This document shows, piece by piece, positions 47,625-55,880 of a stretch of DNA of 64,000 nucleotides. This DNA is from Methylibium sp035762065 (GTDB lineage Bacteria > Pseudomonadota > Gammaproteobacteria > Burkholderiales > Burkholderiaceae_C): positions 135,545 to 199,544 of the forward strand of contig NZ_DASTPW010000048.1 of the NCBI RefSeq assembly GCF_035762065.1. Reading direction: 5' to 3'. The position numbers and the translations under genes were made by a program. The notes beneath the pieces were generated by a model. That model saw only the letters and a list, made by a program, of their open reading frames with translations, had not been told where the DNA came from and did not search any database. How positions within the stretch are numbered: position 1 is the stretch's first letter; every line of letters begins with the position of its first letter.

Positions 47625-47767
47625 GGAAAACCTCTTGGTTGATCTCTAACGAAAAACCTTCGGTGCCCCTCTTCGTGCCCTTGTGAGGCCGATGTGGAGC
47701 CGGGGTACTGCCAAGACCGTCCGGGTCGAACGGCGCTGAAAGACCGGTATCGCTTGATCGGGGCGGG

Positions 47768-47834
47768 GATTATGTCACCGGGCGTTGCGCCGGCGTCGGC
47801 GCCGGCTGCTGCGCCAAGGTGCGATGACATAATC
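47768..47834. promoter_or_regulatory. Inverted repeat with two divergent -10-like boxes
   Basis: The ten-base arms GATTATGTCA (47768-47777) and TGACATAATC (47825-47834) are perfect inverted copies 47 bases apart. Each carries CATAAT, close to a -10 box, pointing outward: the left toward ilvB on the minus strand, the right toward the sigma factor gene on the plus strand. No convincing -35 hexamer was seen for either. The repeat could also be an operator shared by both genes. Confidence 0.5.
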
Positions 47835-47873
47835 GCGCGCCTTTTCAAGCCGCCGGTCCTGCGGCCGAGCGCC

Positions 47874-48443
47874 TTGGCTTCCCCCGAAGAACTCCACGAT
47901 TTCCTCAAGAGCGTCGAGAAGCGCGCATTCAAGCGCGCCGTCTATGCCGTGCGGGACGATGAAGCGGCGCTGGACATCGTCCAGGACTCGATGATCCGGC
48001 TCGCTGAGAAGTACGGCGATCGCCCGCCTGCGGAACTGCCGCTGGTGTTCCAGCGGATTCTTTCGAACGCGACGATGGACTGGTTCCGGCGCCAGAAAGT
48101 GCGCAATGCGGTCGTGCGGAATTTTTCCGACTTCGAGGCGGCCGCCGAAGACCCCGACTTCGACCTTCTGGAGACACTCGACGCCATGGCCGGCGCTCCC
48201 AGCGCCGACAGCGCGGCTGACACCGTCTCGCGGGCCCAAATCCTGCAAGTCATCGAGGCCGAGGTGGCGCGTCTTCCGGGTCGTCAACGGGAGGCGTTTT
48301 TGCTTCGTTACTGGGAAGAGTTCGATGTTGCCGAGACCGCCGAAGCCATGGGCTGCTCGGAGGGAAGCGTCAAGACGCACTGCTCGCGCGCGGTGCACGC
48401 CTTGGCGCAGGCCCTGAAAGCTCGCGGAGTTTGCTTGCCATGA
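47874..48443 (+). CDS. RNA polymerase sigma factor, ECF (sigma-70 family)
   Basis: A 189-residue ECF-type sigma factor. Region 2 lies around ALDIVQDSMIRLAEKYGDRP and DWFRRQKVRNAV, and region 4 around LPGRQREAFLLRYWEEFDVAETAEAMGCSEGSVKTH (shown here in pieces: LPGRQREAFLLRYW and AMGCSEGSVKTHCSR). The start TTG 47874 (reading MASPEELHDFLKSVEKRAF) is my choice because a -10-like box sits at 47828-47833 and homologues begin with a similar segment. The open frame extends to 47694 without likely coding. The downstream DUF3619 gene overlaps in an ATGA. Confidence 0.88.
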   Translation: MASPEELHDFLKSVEKRAFKRAVYAVRDDEAALDIVQDSMIRLAEKYGDRPPAELPLVFQRILSNATMDWFRRQKVRNAVVRNFSDFEAAAEDPDFDLLETLDAMAGAPSADSAADTVSRAQILQVIEAEVARLPGRQREAFLLRYWEEFDVAETAEAMGCSEGSVKTHCSRAVHALAQALKARGVCLP

Positions 48444-48880
48444 CCACCACCCCCTCGTCCGCCACCACCGTCTGGGACGCCACGACCGTCGAAAGCCGCT
48501 TCGCGCGCCGCATGACCGCGGTGCTGTCGCAGGGCTCGAACGACGTGCCGCACGACATCGCCGAGCGCTTGCGCGTCTCGCGCGAAGGGGCGCTCGAGAA
48601 GGCGCGCTGGGCCGCGAAGTCGAGGTTAAGGGTTGAAGTCGGCACCGCGGGCGGCACCCAGGCGGTGCTGCGCGGCGGCCCGGGTTGGGGCTGGCGTTTC
48701 GCGGCCCTGCTGCCGGCGATCGCGGTGGTCGCCGGCCTGTTCCTCGTGCAGCTGCAGCAGGCGGACGATCAGGCCCACGCAGTCGCCGACATCGACGCCG
48801 CCCTGTTGTCCGACGATCTCCCGCCGGCCGCCTACGCGGACGACGGCTTCGCCGAGTTTTTGAGCCGGCCCGAGCGCTGA
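48440..48880 (+). CDS. DUF3619 single-helix membrane protein, possible anti-sigma factor
   Basis: This is a 146-residue protein with a soluble N-terminal helical part (residues 1-75, Arg/Ala-rich), a single membrane helix (FAALLPAIAVVAGLFLVQL) and a short acidic C-terminal tail (DIDAALLSDDLPPAAYADD) predicted outside. The ATG at 48440 overlaps the sigma factor stop. Its layout and position fit an anti-sigma factor, but the function of DUF3619 is not established and this is an inference. Confidence 0.85.
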   Translation: MTTTPSSATTVWDATTVESRFARRMTAVLSQGSNDVPHDIAERLRVSREGALEKARWAAKSRLRVEVGTAGGTQAVLRGGPGWGWRFAALLPAIAVVAGLFLVQLQQADDQAHAVADIDAALLSDDLPPAAYADDGFAEFLSRPER

Positions 48881-48894
48881 GAGCGCCGTTCGAG

Positions 48895-49641
48895 ATGCCC
48901 CTGCCCGTGGTCTTGTCGTCTCTGCCGGCGCGCTTGCGGGCCTCGGCCGGCCGCCGCTGGATGGCGGCGGCGGCGCTCTGCGCCCTGGTGTCGATCGCGC
49001 CGCCGGTGGTGGCGCAGTCGGGCCCCGCGTGGGGCAGCTTGACCGCGGCGCAGAAGTCGGCGCTGAAGCCGCTCGAGCAGGACTGGCCGCGCATCGATGC
49101 ACCGCGCAAGCAGAAGTGGATCGAGGTCGCCTCGCGCTTTGACGGCATGTCGCCCGAAGAGCGGCGGCGCACCCAGGAGCGCATGACCGAGTGGGTGCGC
49201 CTGAGTCCGAAGGAACGCAACGAGGCGCGCGCCAATTTCCAGACGGCGCGGCAGCTCAGCGCCGAAGAGCGCCAGCAGCGCTGGGAGGCCTATCGATCGC
49301 TGAGCGACGAGCAGCGCAAGGAACTTGCCGCACAAGCCAAGGCGAAGCCGATGAGCCTGAAGTCCTCGTCGCGGCCCCAGGCGGTGGCGGGTGGCCCGAA
49401 GGTCAACACCGTGCCGAGCCCGCCCCCCGAAATTCGCCGGCCCAAAACGGTGACGCCCGGCCTCGCGCAGGCCAAGCCGGGCGCGACGACCACCCCGCTC
49501 GGCGTGCGCCCTTCGCCGCCGGTGCATCAGCCGCCCGGGCAACCGAAGGTTGCGGCGACGCCGGAATTCGTCGACCGGAACACCTTGCTGCCGCAGGCCG
49601 GTGCCCAGGGCGCAGCGGTCGAGTCGCGACCGAAGCGCTGA
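48895..49641 (+). CDS. DUF3106 secreted protein with charged helical repeats
   Basis: The 248-residue protein has a signal peptide (MAAAALCALVSIAPPVVAQ), then three or four repeats of an ~20-residue charged helix of the form LSPEERxxxQxRMxxW (residues ~60-145), then a Pro/Ala-rich tail. DUF3106 proteins occur next to such sigma factors in Burkholderiales. The repeats resemble those of CpxP/Spy-like helical proteins. The start is ATG 48895, 14 bases after the DUF3619 stop. Function unknown. Confidence 0.85.
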   Translation: MPLPVVLSSLPARLRASAGRRWMAAAALCALVSIAPPVVAQSGPAWGSLTAAQKSALKPLEQDWPRIDAPRKQKWIEVASRFDGMSPEERRRTQERMTEWVRLSPKERNEARANFQTARQLSAEERQQRWEAYRSLSDEQRKELAAQAKAKPMSLKSSSRPQAVAGGPKVNTVPSPPPEIRRPKTVTPGLAQAKPGATTTPLGVRPSPPVHQPPGQPKVAATPEFVDRNTLLPQAGAQGAAVESRPKR

Positions 49642-49642
49642 A

Positions 49643-50185
49643 GTGACGACCCCCGAGCGCCGCCCCGCAGAGGCGGCCGGCGCCCTAGCGATTCGCACGC
49701 CGCCGCTCAAGCGGCGAATGGCCTGCCTGATCTACGAAGGCGTGCTGCTGTTCGGCGTGGTGTTCCTCGCGGCGCTGATCTACGGCGTGTCCACGGGCCA
49801 GCGGCACGCGCTTGGTGGCCGGCAGGGGTTGGGCGTCTTCGCCTTCGTGCTCGTGCCGGCGGTGTACTTCATCGGCTACTGGCTCAAGACCGGCCAGACG
49901 TTGCCGATGCAGACCTGGCAGATCCGTCTCGACGCCGCCGGCGGCGGTCGCGTCGGTCTCGGCCGTGCGACCGCGCGCTTTATCGTGGCGTGGGCCTGGG
50001 TGCTGCCGCCGCTGCTGCTCGCCGCCTGGATCGGCGCGGCGGGCTGGCGGGCTTCGATGGTCGCCGGCGTGGTCTGGCTTGCCGTCTACGCCGCGTCGTC
50101 GCGGCTGCATCCCTCGGGCCAGTTCTGGCACGACCTCGCCTGCGGCACGCGCCTCGTCGACACGCGGGCCGAAACCGCGGCTTAG
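49643..50185 (+). CDS. RDD-family membrane protein
   Basis: A 180-residue protein with about four hydrophobic segments (ACLIYEGVLLFGVVFLAALI, VFAFVLVPAVYFIGYWLKT, FIVAWAWVLPPLLLAAWIGA) and the family motif in the PMQTWQIRLDA region. RDD proteins are transporters or antiporters in part; the role here is unknown. The GTG at 49643 begins one base after the preceding stop. It closes the run sigma-DUF3619-DUF3106-RDD. Confidence 0.86.
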   Translation: MTTPERRPAEAAGALAIRTPPLKRRMACLIYEGVLLFGVVFLAALIYGVSTGQRHALGGRQGLGVFAFVLVPAVYFIGYWLKTGQTLPMQTWQIRLDAAGGGRVGLGRATARFIVAWAWVLPPLLLAAWIGAAGWRASMVAGVVWLAVYAASSRLHPSGQFWHDLACGTRLVDTRAETAA

Positions 50186-50236
50186 CGACGGCTCGCAGGC
50201 CGGCGGTGTCGCACCCGGCTCTTACCATCGGCCGCC

Positions 50237-50617
50237 ATGACCAACCCTTACAAGGGCCGCACCGGCCTCGACCGCATGGTGCGCGCGGCCAGCTATTCGC
50301 TCGACGGGCTGCAGATCGCCTACCGCGGCGAAAGCGCCTTCCGCCAGGAGACCTGGGCCGCCGCGCTGTTGTTGCCGGCGGCTTTCTTCGTCGGCCGCAG
50401 CTGGGTCGAGGTGGCGCTGCTCGCCGGCTCGGTGCTGATGGTGCTGATCGTCGAGCTGCTCAACTCCGGCATCGAGGCGGCGATCGACCGGGTCAGCTAC
50501 GAGCTGCACGACCTCTCCAAGCGCGCGAAAGATCTGGCCAGCGCCGCGGTGCTGCTGTCGCTTCTGACCTGCGGCGCGATCTGGAGCGCGGCGCTGTGGC
50601 AGCGGCTCGGCTTATGA
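50237..50617 (+). CDS. dgkA: Diacylglycerol kinase
   Basis: DgkA phosphorylates diacylglycerol, released in envelope-glycan synthesis, back to phosphatidic acid. This is the small trimeric membrane kinase (126 residues, three helices). The catalytic segment is VELLNSGIEAAIDRVS (the family has NSAIEAVVD). The start at 50237 is an ATG 51 bases after the RDD gene. It overlaps the LOG-family gene in an ATGA. Confidence 0.94.
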   Translation: MTNPYKGRTGLDRMVRAASYSLDGLQIAYRGESAFRQETWAAALLLPAAFFVGRSWVEVALLAGSVLMVLIVELLNSGIEAAIDRVSYELHDLSKRAKDLASAAVLLSLLTCGAIWSAALWQRLGL

Positions 50618-51168
50618 AGCGACGGCCGTTCACCGTGTGCGTCTACTGCGGCTCGCGGCACGGCAAGCGCGAGGCGTTCGCCGAGGCGGCGCGCAGCATC
50701 GGACGGCTGATCGGCGAGCGCGGCTGGGCGATGGTCTATGGCGGCGGCCGGGTCGGCCTGATGGGCGAGGCGGCCGATGCCGCGCTGAGCGCCGGCGCCG
50801 AAGTCGTCGGCGTGCTGCCGCACGCGCTTGCTGCGCGGGAAGTGGGCCACCTGGGGCTTACCCGGCTGGAGCTGGTCGATTCGATGCACCTGCGCAAGCA
50901 GCGGATGGCCGAGCTGTCGGACGCCTTCGTCGCCCTACCCGGCGGCATCGGCACGATGGACGAGCTGTTCGAGATCTGGACCTGGCGCCAGCTCGGCCTG
51001 CATGCCAAGCCGATCGGGCTGCTCGACGTGGACGGCTACTACGAGCCGCTGCTCGCGATGCTGCGCAGCATGGTCGAGCGCGACTTCCTGGGCGAGGCCA
51101 CCGCCTCGATGCTGATGCACGGCACCGACGCAGCCGCGCTGCTCGACCGCCTCGCCGCCGCGCGCTGA
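50614..51168 (+). CDS. LOG-family protein (TIGR00730), cytokinin riboside phosphoribohydrolase-like
   Basis: The 184-residue protein has a Rossmann-like fold with CVYCGSR near the N terminus, the nucleotide motif MVYGGGRVGLMGEAADAAL, and the catalytic PGGIGTMDELFE. LOG enzymes cleave ribose 5-phosphate from adenine-type nucleotides; in bacteria the true substrate is mostly AMP-like or unknown. Start and stop overlap: the ATG at 50614 shares four bases with the dgkA end. It converges on glnB. Confidence 0.92.
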   Translation: MKRRPFTVCVYCGSRHGKREAFAEAARSIGRLIGERGWAMVYGGGRVGLMGEAADAALSAGAEVVGVLPHALAAREVGHLGLTRLELVDSMHLRKQRMAELSDAFVALPGGIGTMDELFEIWTWRQLGLHAKPIGLLDVDGYYEPLLAMLRSMVERDFLGEATASMLMHGTDAAALLDRLAAAR

Positions 51169-51178
51169 GAAAGGCTTC

Positions 51179-51517
51179 TCAGACGGCCGCTTCGCCGACT
51201 TCGCCGGTGCGGATGCGGATCACCTGCTCGACCGCGCTGACGAAGATCTTGCCGTCGCCGATCTTGCCGGTCTTGGCCGCCTTGACGATCGCCTCGATGC
51301 AGCGCTCGACATCGTCGTCCTTCACGACCACCTCGACCTTCACCTTCGGCAGGAAATCGACGACGTACTCGGCGCCGCGATAGAGCTCGGTGTGGCCTTT
51401 TTGCCGCCCGAAGCCCTTGACCTCGGTGACCGTGAGTCCCGAGACGCCCACCTCGGCCAGTGCCTCGCGCACTTCTTCCAACTTGAACGGCTTGATGACG
51501 GTGGTGATCTGTTTCAT
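51179..51517 (-). CDS. glnB: Nitrogen regulatory protein PII
   Basis: PII is a trimer that reports 2-oxoglutarate and glutamine status to NtrB and GlnE. The 112 residues fit exactly. The T loop carries the uridylylation site Tyr51 in GHTELYRGAEYVVDF, and the two signatures (VTEVKGFGRQKG and TGKIGDGKIFV) are present. It follows nadE by 54 bases; that pairing is common in Burkholderiales. This product should link to the ntrBC genes at 16-18.6 kb. Confidence 0.97.
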   Translation of the reverse strand: MKQITTVIKPFKLEEVREALAEVGVSGLTVTEVKGFGRQKGHTELYRGAEYVVDFLPKVKVEVVVKDDDVERCIEAIVKAAKTGKIGDGKIFVSAVEQVIRIRTGEVGEAAV

Positions 51518-51571
51518 GCGGCGCTCCGTGCAACGGTGGGTGCCGGAGATTTAAGCACGCACGTCGCAGGC

Positions 51572-53266
51572 TCAGGCACGGAACTTCGACGTGATCGGGT
51601 AGCGCCAGTCCTTGCCGAAGGAGCGGTGCGTGATGCGGATGCCCACCGGCGCCTGCCTGCGCTTGTATTCGTTGAGCTTGATGAGCCGCACGACGCGCTC
51701 GACGTCCTCGCGCGGGTAGCCGGCCGCGCAGATGGTCTCGACGCCCTGGTCGTCCTCCATGTAGCGCTCGAGGATGGCATCGAGCACCTCGTAGGGCGGC
51801 AGGCTGTCCTGGTCGGTCTGGTCGGCGCGCAGCTCGGCCGAGGGAGGGCGCGTGATGATGCGTTCGGGGATGACCGGCCCCTGGCCCGACGAGACGCCCT
51901 GCGCGTTGCGCCAGCGCGCGAGCCGGAACACCAGCGTCTTGGCGACGTCCTTGATGACCGCGAAGCCGCCGGCCATGTCGCCGTAGAGCGTGCAGTAGCC
52001 GGTCGCCATCTCGCTCTTGTTGCCGGTGGTCAGCACGATGCGGCCGGTCTTGTTCGACAGCGCCATCAGCAGCGTGCCGCGGATCCGCGCCTGGATGTTC
52101 TCTTCGGTGGTGTCCTCGGCAAGGCCGGCGAACTGCCCGGCGAGCGCCGCCTTGAAGCTTTCGAAGGTGGGCGTGATGCCGATCTCGTCGTACTGCACGC
52201 CCAGGCGCGCGGCCATGTCGCGCGCGTCGAGCCAGGAGATGTCGGCCGTGTAGGGCGAAGGCATCATCACCGCGCGTACCTTGTCGGCGCCGAGCGCATC
52301 GACCGCGATCGCCAGCACCAGCGCCGAATCGATGCCGCCCGACAAGCCCAGGATCGCCCCGGGAAAGCCGTTCTTGCCGAGGTAGTCGCGCACGCCGCAG
52401 ACCAGCGCGCCCCAGGCCTGCGCTTCCATCGACGGCAGCGGCGCGAGCGGGCCTTCGACGCGGCCGCCTCCCAGCAGCTTCAGGTGCAGCGTCTCTTCGG
52501 CGAAGCTGGACGCGCGCGCGCAGACCCGCCCCTGCGCGTCGACCGCGAACGACGCGCCGTCGAAGACGATCTCGTCCTGCCCGCCGACCATGTGCGCATA
52601 GACCAGCGGCAGCCCGGCCGTGCGCGCACGGTCGACCATGCGCAGCTCGCGCTCCTCGGCCTTGCCCAGATGGAAGGGCGAGGCATTGATCACCACCAGC
52701 GCCTCGGCGCCAGCGACGCGCGCGGCGGCCGCGGGCTCGTCGAACCAGGCGTCCTCGCAGACCAGCAAGCCGACGCGCACGCCGCCCGCGTCGATCACCA
52801 CCGGCCCGAGCCCCGCCTCGCGGCCCGAGACGAAGTAGCGGCGCTCGTCGAACACCTGGTAGTTCGGCAGCTCGCGCTTCGCGTAGGTCGCCGTCACACG
52901 CCCACCTTGAAGCACAGAGGCAGCATTCACCGTGCGCGGCACCGCCACGGATCTGGTGCGAACATGCCCGCCGAGATGGAGCGCATGCGGATGCCCGACG
53001 ACGAGCTGCAGATCGCCCAGATCGGCCAGTGCCTCGGCGCAGCTGCGCAAGGCCGCCTCGCAAGCCTCCAGAAAGGCGGGCCGCAGCAACAGGTCCTCCG
53101 GCGGATAACCGCACAGCGCCAACTCCGGCGCGAGCACCAGACGCGCGCCCTTCGCATGTGCATCGCGCGCGAGTTGCGCGATGCGCGCGGCATTGCCGGC
53201 AAGATCGCCGACCACGGCGTTGAACTGCAGCACCGCCATCGCGAGGGCTGCTCGGGAATCAGGCAT
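51572..53266 (-). CDS. nadE: Glutamine-dependent NAD+ synthetase
   Basis: NadE amidates nicotinic acid adenine dinucleotide to NAD using glutamine. The 564-residue chain is a fusion: an N-terminal nitrilase-type glutaminase (catalytic Glu48 in LAPELALCGYPPEDLL, Lys130 in YAKRELPNYQVFDERRYF, Cys170 in LVCEDAWF) and a C-terminal synthetase with SGGIDS at 309-314. The ATG at 53266 fits family length; the 5' extension to 53425 is dubious. It starts within two bases of the divergent FemAB/GNAT gene. Confidence 0.95.
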   Translation of the reverse strand: MPDSRAALAMAVLQFNAVVGDLAGNAARIAQLARDAHAKGARLVLAPELALCGYPPEDLLLRPAFLEACEAALRSCAEALADLGDLQLVVGHPHALHLGGHVRTRSVAVPRTVNAASVLQGGRVTATYAKRELPNYQVFDERRYFVSGREAGLGPVVIDAGGVRVGLLVCEDAWFDEPAAAARVAGAEALVVINASPFHLGKAEERELRMVDRARTAGLPLVYAHMVGGQDEIVFDGASFAVDAQGRVCARASSFAEETLHLKLLGGGRVEGPLAPLPSMEAQAWGALVCGVRDYLGKNGFPGAILGLSGGIDSALVLAIAVDALGADKVRAVMMPSPYTADISWLDARDMAARLGVQYDEIGITPTFESFKAALAGQFAGLAEDTTEENIQARIRGTLLMALSNKTGRIVLTTGNKSEMATGYCTLYGDMAGGFAVIKDVAKTLVFRLARWRNAQGVSSGQGPVIPERIITRPPSAELRADQTDQDSLPPYEVLDAILERYMEDDQGVETICAAGYPREDVERVVRLIKLNEYKRRQAPVGIRITHRSFGKDWRYPITSKFRA

Positions 53267-54503
53267 GGGATCGGGGGCTGAAAGGGTGTCGGGGCATGGT
53301 AGCGCTCGGTCCTCGGCCGACGCGCGCGAAGCCTGGGCGGTCGAGGTGCACACCGAGCCCGGCACGATCGATGCCCGCGGCTGGGACGCGCTGCTGGCGG
53401 CAAGCGCCGCGCCGACGCCCTTCATGCGCCATGCCTACCTCGATGCGCTGCATGCGTCGCGCAGCGCCGTGCGGGAGACCGGCTGGGCGCCGTGCTTCCT
53501 GACCATCGAGCATGGCGGTGCGCTGCAGGCCGCCTGCGCGCTCTACCTCAAGTCGCACTCCTACGGCGAGTACGTGTTCGACTGGGCCTGGGCCAACGCC
53601 TACGAAAACGCCGGCCGCGACTACTACCCGAAGCTGCTCTGCGCGGTGCCCTTCACGCCGGTGCCCGGCTCGCGGCTGCTGGCGCGCGACGCTGCGGCGC
53701 GCGTCGTGCTGCTGCGCGCGATGCAGGCGCTGGCCGAAGAACGCGGCTTGTCTTCGGCTCATCTGCTCTTCCTCGACGAGGCCGACCAGCGCGCCGCCGA
53801 GGCGGCCGGCTGGATGCTGCGCAGCGCGGTCCAGTTCCACTGGCAACAGCGCCGCGTCGACGGCATCGACGCGCCGTATGCCGACTTCGCCGACTTCCTC
53901 GCAAGCCTGCAGCGCGACAAGCGCAAGAAGATCCAGCAGGAGCGCCGCTACGTCCGCGAAGCCGGCGTCGACTTCGAGACGCTGCGCGGCGCGCAGATCG
54001 ACGACGCGGCCTGGGACTTCTTCCACCGCTGCTACACCGCGACCTACCGCGCCCACCACTCGACGCCCTACCTCACCCGCGACTTTTTCCACCGCATGGC
54101 CGCGACGATGGCCGGGCACTGGGTGATGTTCGTCGCGCGGCGCGGCGGCGAGCGTATCGCGGCCTCGCTGATCGCGATCGACGCCGAGCGCGGCCACGCC
54201 TGGGGCCGCTACTGGGGTCAGGCGCCGGGGCTCGAGCCGGTGAACTGCCTGCACTTCGAGGCTTGCTACTACCAGCCGCTGGCCTGGTGCATCGAGCAGC
54301 GCTTCCTGCGCTTCGAGGGCGGCGCGCAGGGCGAGCACAAGATGGCCCGCGGCCTGCTGCCGGTGCGCACCGCTTCCGCCCACTGGCTGGCCGAGCCGCG
54401 CTTTGCCGACGCCGTCGCGCGCTTCCTCGAAAGCGAAGGCAGCGGGATCGAGGCCTACGTCGGCGAGCTCTCCGAGCGCAACCCGTTCAAGCCGGCGCCC
54501 TGA
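53265..54503 (+). CDS. GNAT/FemAB-like protein, DUF482 (COG3146) family
   Basis: The protein (412 residues from the ATG at 53265, or 405 from a GTG at 53286) matches the family once called peptidoglycan-recognition-like DUF482. Its opening block is AAPTPFMRHAYLDALH, and it has YVFDWAWANAYENAGRDYYPK, a central basic helix LQRDKRKKIQQERRYVREA, and the closing FEGGAQGEHKMARG. The double GNAT fold suggests aminoacyl or acyl transfer, and the substrate is unknown. The start is uncertain because the ATG overlaps the nadE start on the other strand; GTG 53286 is an alternative. It converges on rocD. Confidence 0.87.
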   Translation: MGSGAERVSGHGSARSSADAREAWAVEVHTEPGTIDARGWDALLAASAAPTPFMRHAYLDALHASRSAVRETGWAPCFLTIEHGGALQAACALYLKSHSYGEYVFDWAWANAYENAGRDYYPKLLCAVPFTPVPGSRLLARDAAARVVLLRAMQALAEERGLSSAHLLFLDEADQRAAEAAGWMLRSAVQFHWQQRRVDGIDAPYADFADFLASLQRDKRKKIQQERRYVREAGVDFETLRGAQIDDAAWDFFHRCYTATYRAHHSTPYLTRDFFHRMAATMAGHWVMFVARRGGERIAASLIAIDAERGHAWGRYWGQAPGLEPVNCLHFEACYYQPLAWCIEQRFLRFEGGAQGEHKMARGLLPVRTASAHWLAEPRFADAVARFLESEGSGIEAYVGELSERNPFKPAP

Positions 54504-54541
54504 TTGCCTTGGCGCTCAGCCAGGCGTACGGCCGCAGGCGC

Positions 54542-55768
54542 TCAGGCCAGGGATCGAAGCGCGCGGTCCAGCGCAGCGACCGCCTCGTCGAGGTGTCGCG
54601 GCTCGATCGTCAACGGCGGCGCGAAGCGCACCACCGTGCCGTGCGTGTCCTTGCTCAGCACGCCCTCGCGCAGCAGCGCCTCGCAGACCTGCCGCGCGGA
54701 CGCGAACGCCGGATCGATCTCGACGCCGATCAGCAGCCCCTTGCCGCGCACCTCGGTGATCGCCGGACGCGCAAGCGCGCGCAGCTTGCCAAGCAGGGCC
54801 TCGCCCATCGCCGCGGCGCGCTCGGGCAGCTTCTCTTCAACGAGAACCTGCAGCGCCGCCTCGCCCACCGCCGCGGCGAGCGGACTGCCGCCGAAGGTCG
54901 AGCCGTGGTCGCCCGGCTGGAACACCGCCATCACTTCGGCGCTGGCGAGAAAGGCACTCACCGGCAGCAGGCCGCCGCCGAGCGCCTTTCCGAGCGTCAG
55001 GCCATCTGGCCGCACGCCTTCGTGCTGGCAGGCGAGCACGCGGCCGGTGCGGCCCAGGCCGGTCTGCACCTCGTCGCAGATCAGCAGCACGCCACGCCGC
55101 GTGCAGATCTCGCGCACCGCCTTCAGGTAGCCCGCGGGCGGCACGACGATGCCGGCCTCGCCCTGCACGGGCTCGACGAGAAAGGCGCAGGTGTTCGGGG
55201 TGATCGCCGCTTCCAGCGCCTGCGGGTCGCCGTAGTCGACGCTGACGAAGCCCGGCGCGAAGGGCCCGAAGCCGCGCCGGTACTGCGGCTCGCTGGAGAA
55301 GCCGACGATCGTCGTCGTGCGCCCGGCGAAGTTACCCCTGGCGACGATCACCTCGGCCTGCCCGTCGGCGATGCCCTTGACCGTGTGGCCCCACTTGCGC
55401 GCCGCCTTCAACGCGGTCTCCACCGCTTCGGCGCCGGTGTTCATCGGCAGCGCCTGGTCCATGCCGGTCAGCCGGCACAGCCGCGCGAGAAACGGGCCGA
55501 GGCGGTCGGTGTGGAAGGCCCGCGACGTGACGGCGAGGCGCCGGGCCTGGTCGATCAGCGCTGCGACCAGCTTTGGATGGCCGTGGCCGAAGCTCACCGC
55601 CGAGTACGCCGACATCATGTCGAGCAGGCGCCGGCCGTCTTCGTCCCACAGGTGCACGCCCTCGCCGCGCACCAGCACCACCGGCAGCGGAAGGTAGTTC
55701 GCGGCGCCGTAGCGCTCCTCTTGCGCGATGGCGCTGGCTGCGAGCGGGAAGCCCGGTTCGATCGTCAT
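54542..55768 (-). CDS. rocD: Ornithine-oxo-acid aminotransferase
   Basis: This is a class III pyridoxal-phosphate aminotransferase, 408 residues. The cofactor lysine is Lys261 in LTLGKALGGG, and MNTGAEAVETALKAARKWG and LICDEVQTGLGRTG are also present. The sequence is nearest to ornithine aminotransferases, which give glutamate semialdehyde for arginine catabolism. Related transaminases in arginine metabolism cannot be wholly excluded. The Lrp-type regulator is divergent with 112 bases between starts and may control it. Confidence 0.93.
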   Translation of the reverse strand: MTIEPGFPLAASAIAQEERYGAANYLPLPVVLVRGEGVHLWDEDGRRLLDMMSAYSAVSFGHGHPKLVAALIDQARRLAVTSRAFHTDRLGPFLARLCRLTGMDQALPMNTGAEAVETALKAARKWGHTVKGIADGQAEVIVARGNFAGRTTTIVGFSSEPQYRRGFGPFAPGFVSVDYGDPQALEAAITPNTCAFLVEPVQGEAGIVVPPAGYLKAVREICTRRGVLLICDEVQTGLGRTGRVLACQHEGVRPDGLTLGKALGGGLLPVSAFLASAEVMAVFQPGDHGSTFGGSPLAAAVGEAALQVLVEEKLPERAAAMGEALLGKLRALARPAITEVRGKGLLIGVEIDPAFASARQVCEALLREGVLSKDTHGTVVRFAPPLTIEPRHLDEAVAALDRALRSLA

Positions 55769-55852
55769 CGAGGTCTCCTGGAAAGCCGCTCGACTCTAGC
55801 GACGAGCGTGCGCAAGGTGCTTTCCATTGCTTGTGCCTCCCACCAGAATCGC

Positions 55853-55865
55853 GCAAGTTTCTTGC
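55853..55865. promoter_or_regulatory. Palindrome in the rocD-lrp intergenic region
   Basis: GCAAG-TTT-CTTGC is a perfect dyad between the divergent starts, 15 bases before the Lrp-type gene and close to its GCGGAGA ribosome binding site. It is a candidate operator, perhaps for autoregulation, but it could be chance. Confidence 0.4.
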
Positions 55866-55880
55866 AGCGGAGACCGACTC

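Noticed and set aside
51518..51571. GGCAC...TTGCA before glnB, like a sigma-54 promoter
   Set aside because: The spacer is one base too long (six in place of five), and the start site would fall on the ribosome binding site, leaving almost no leader.
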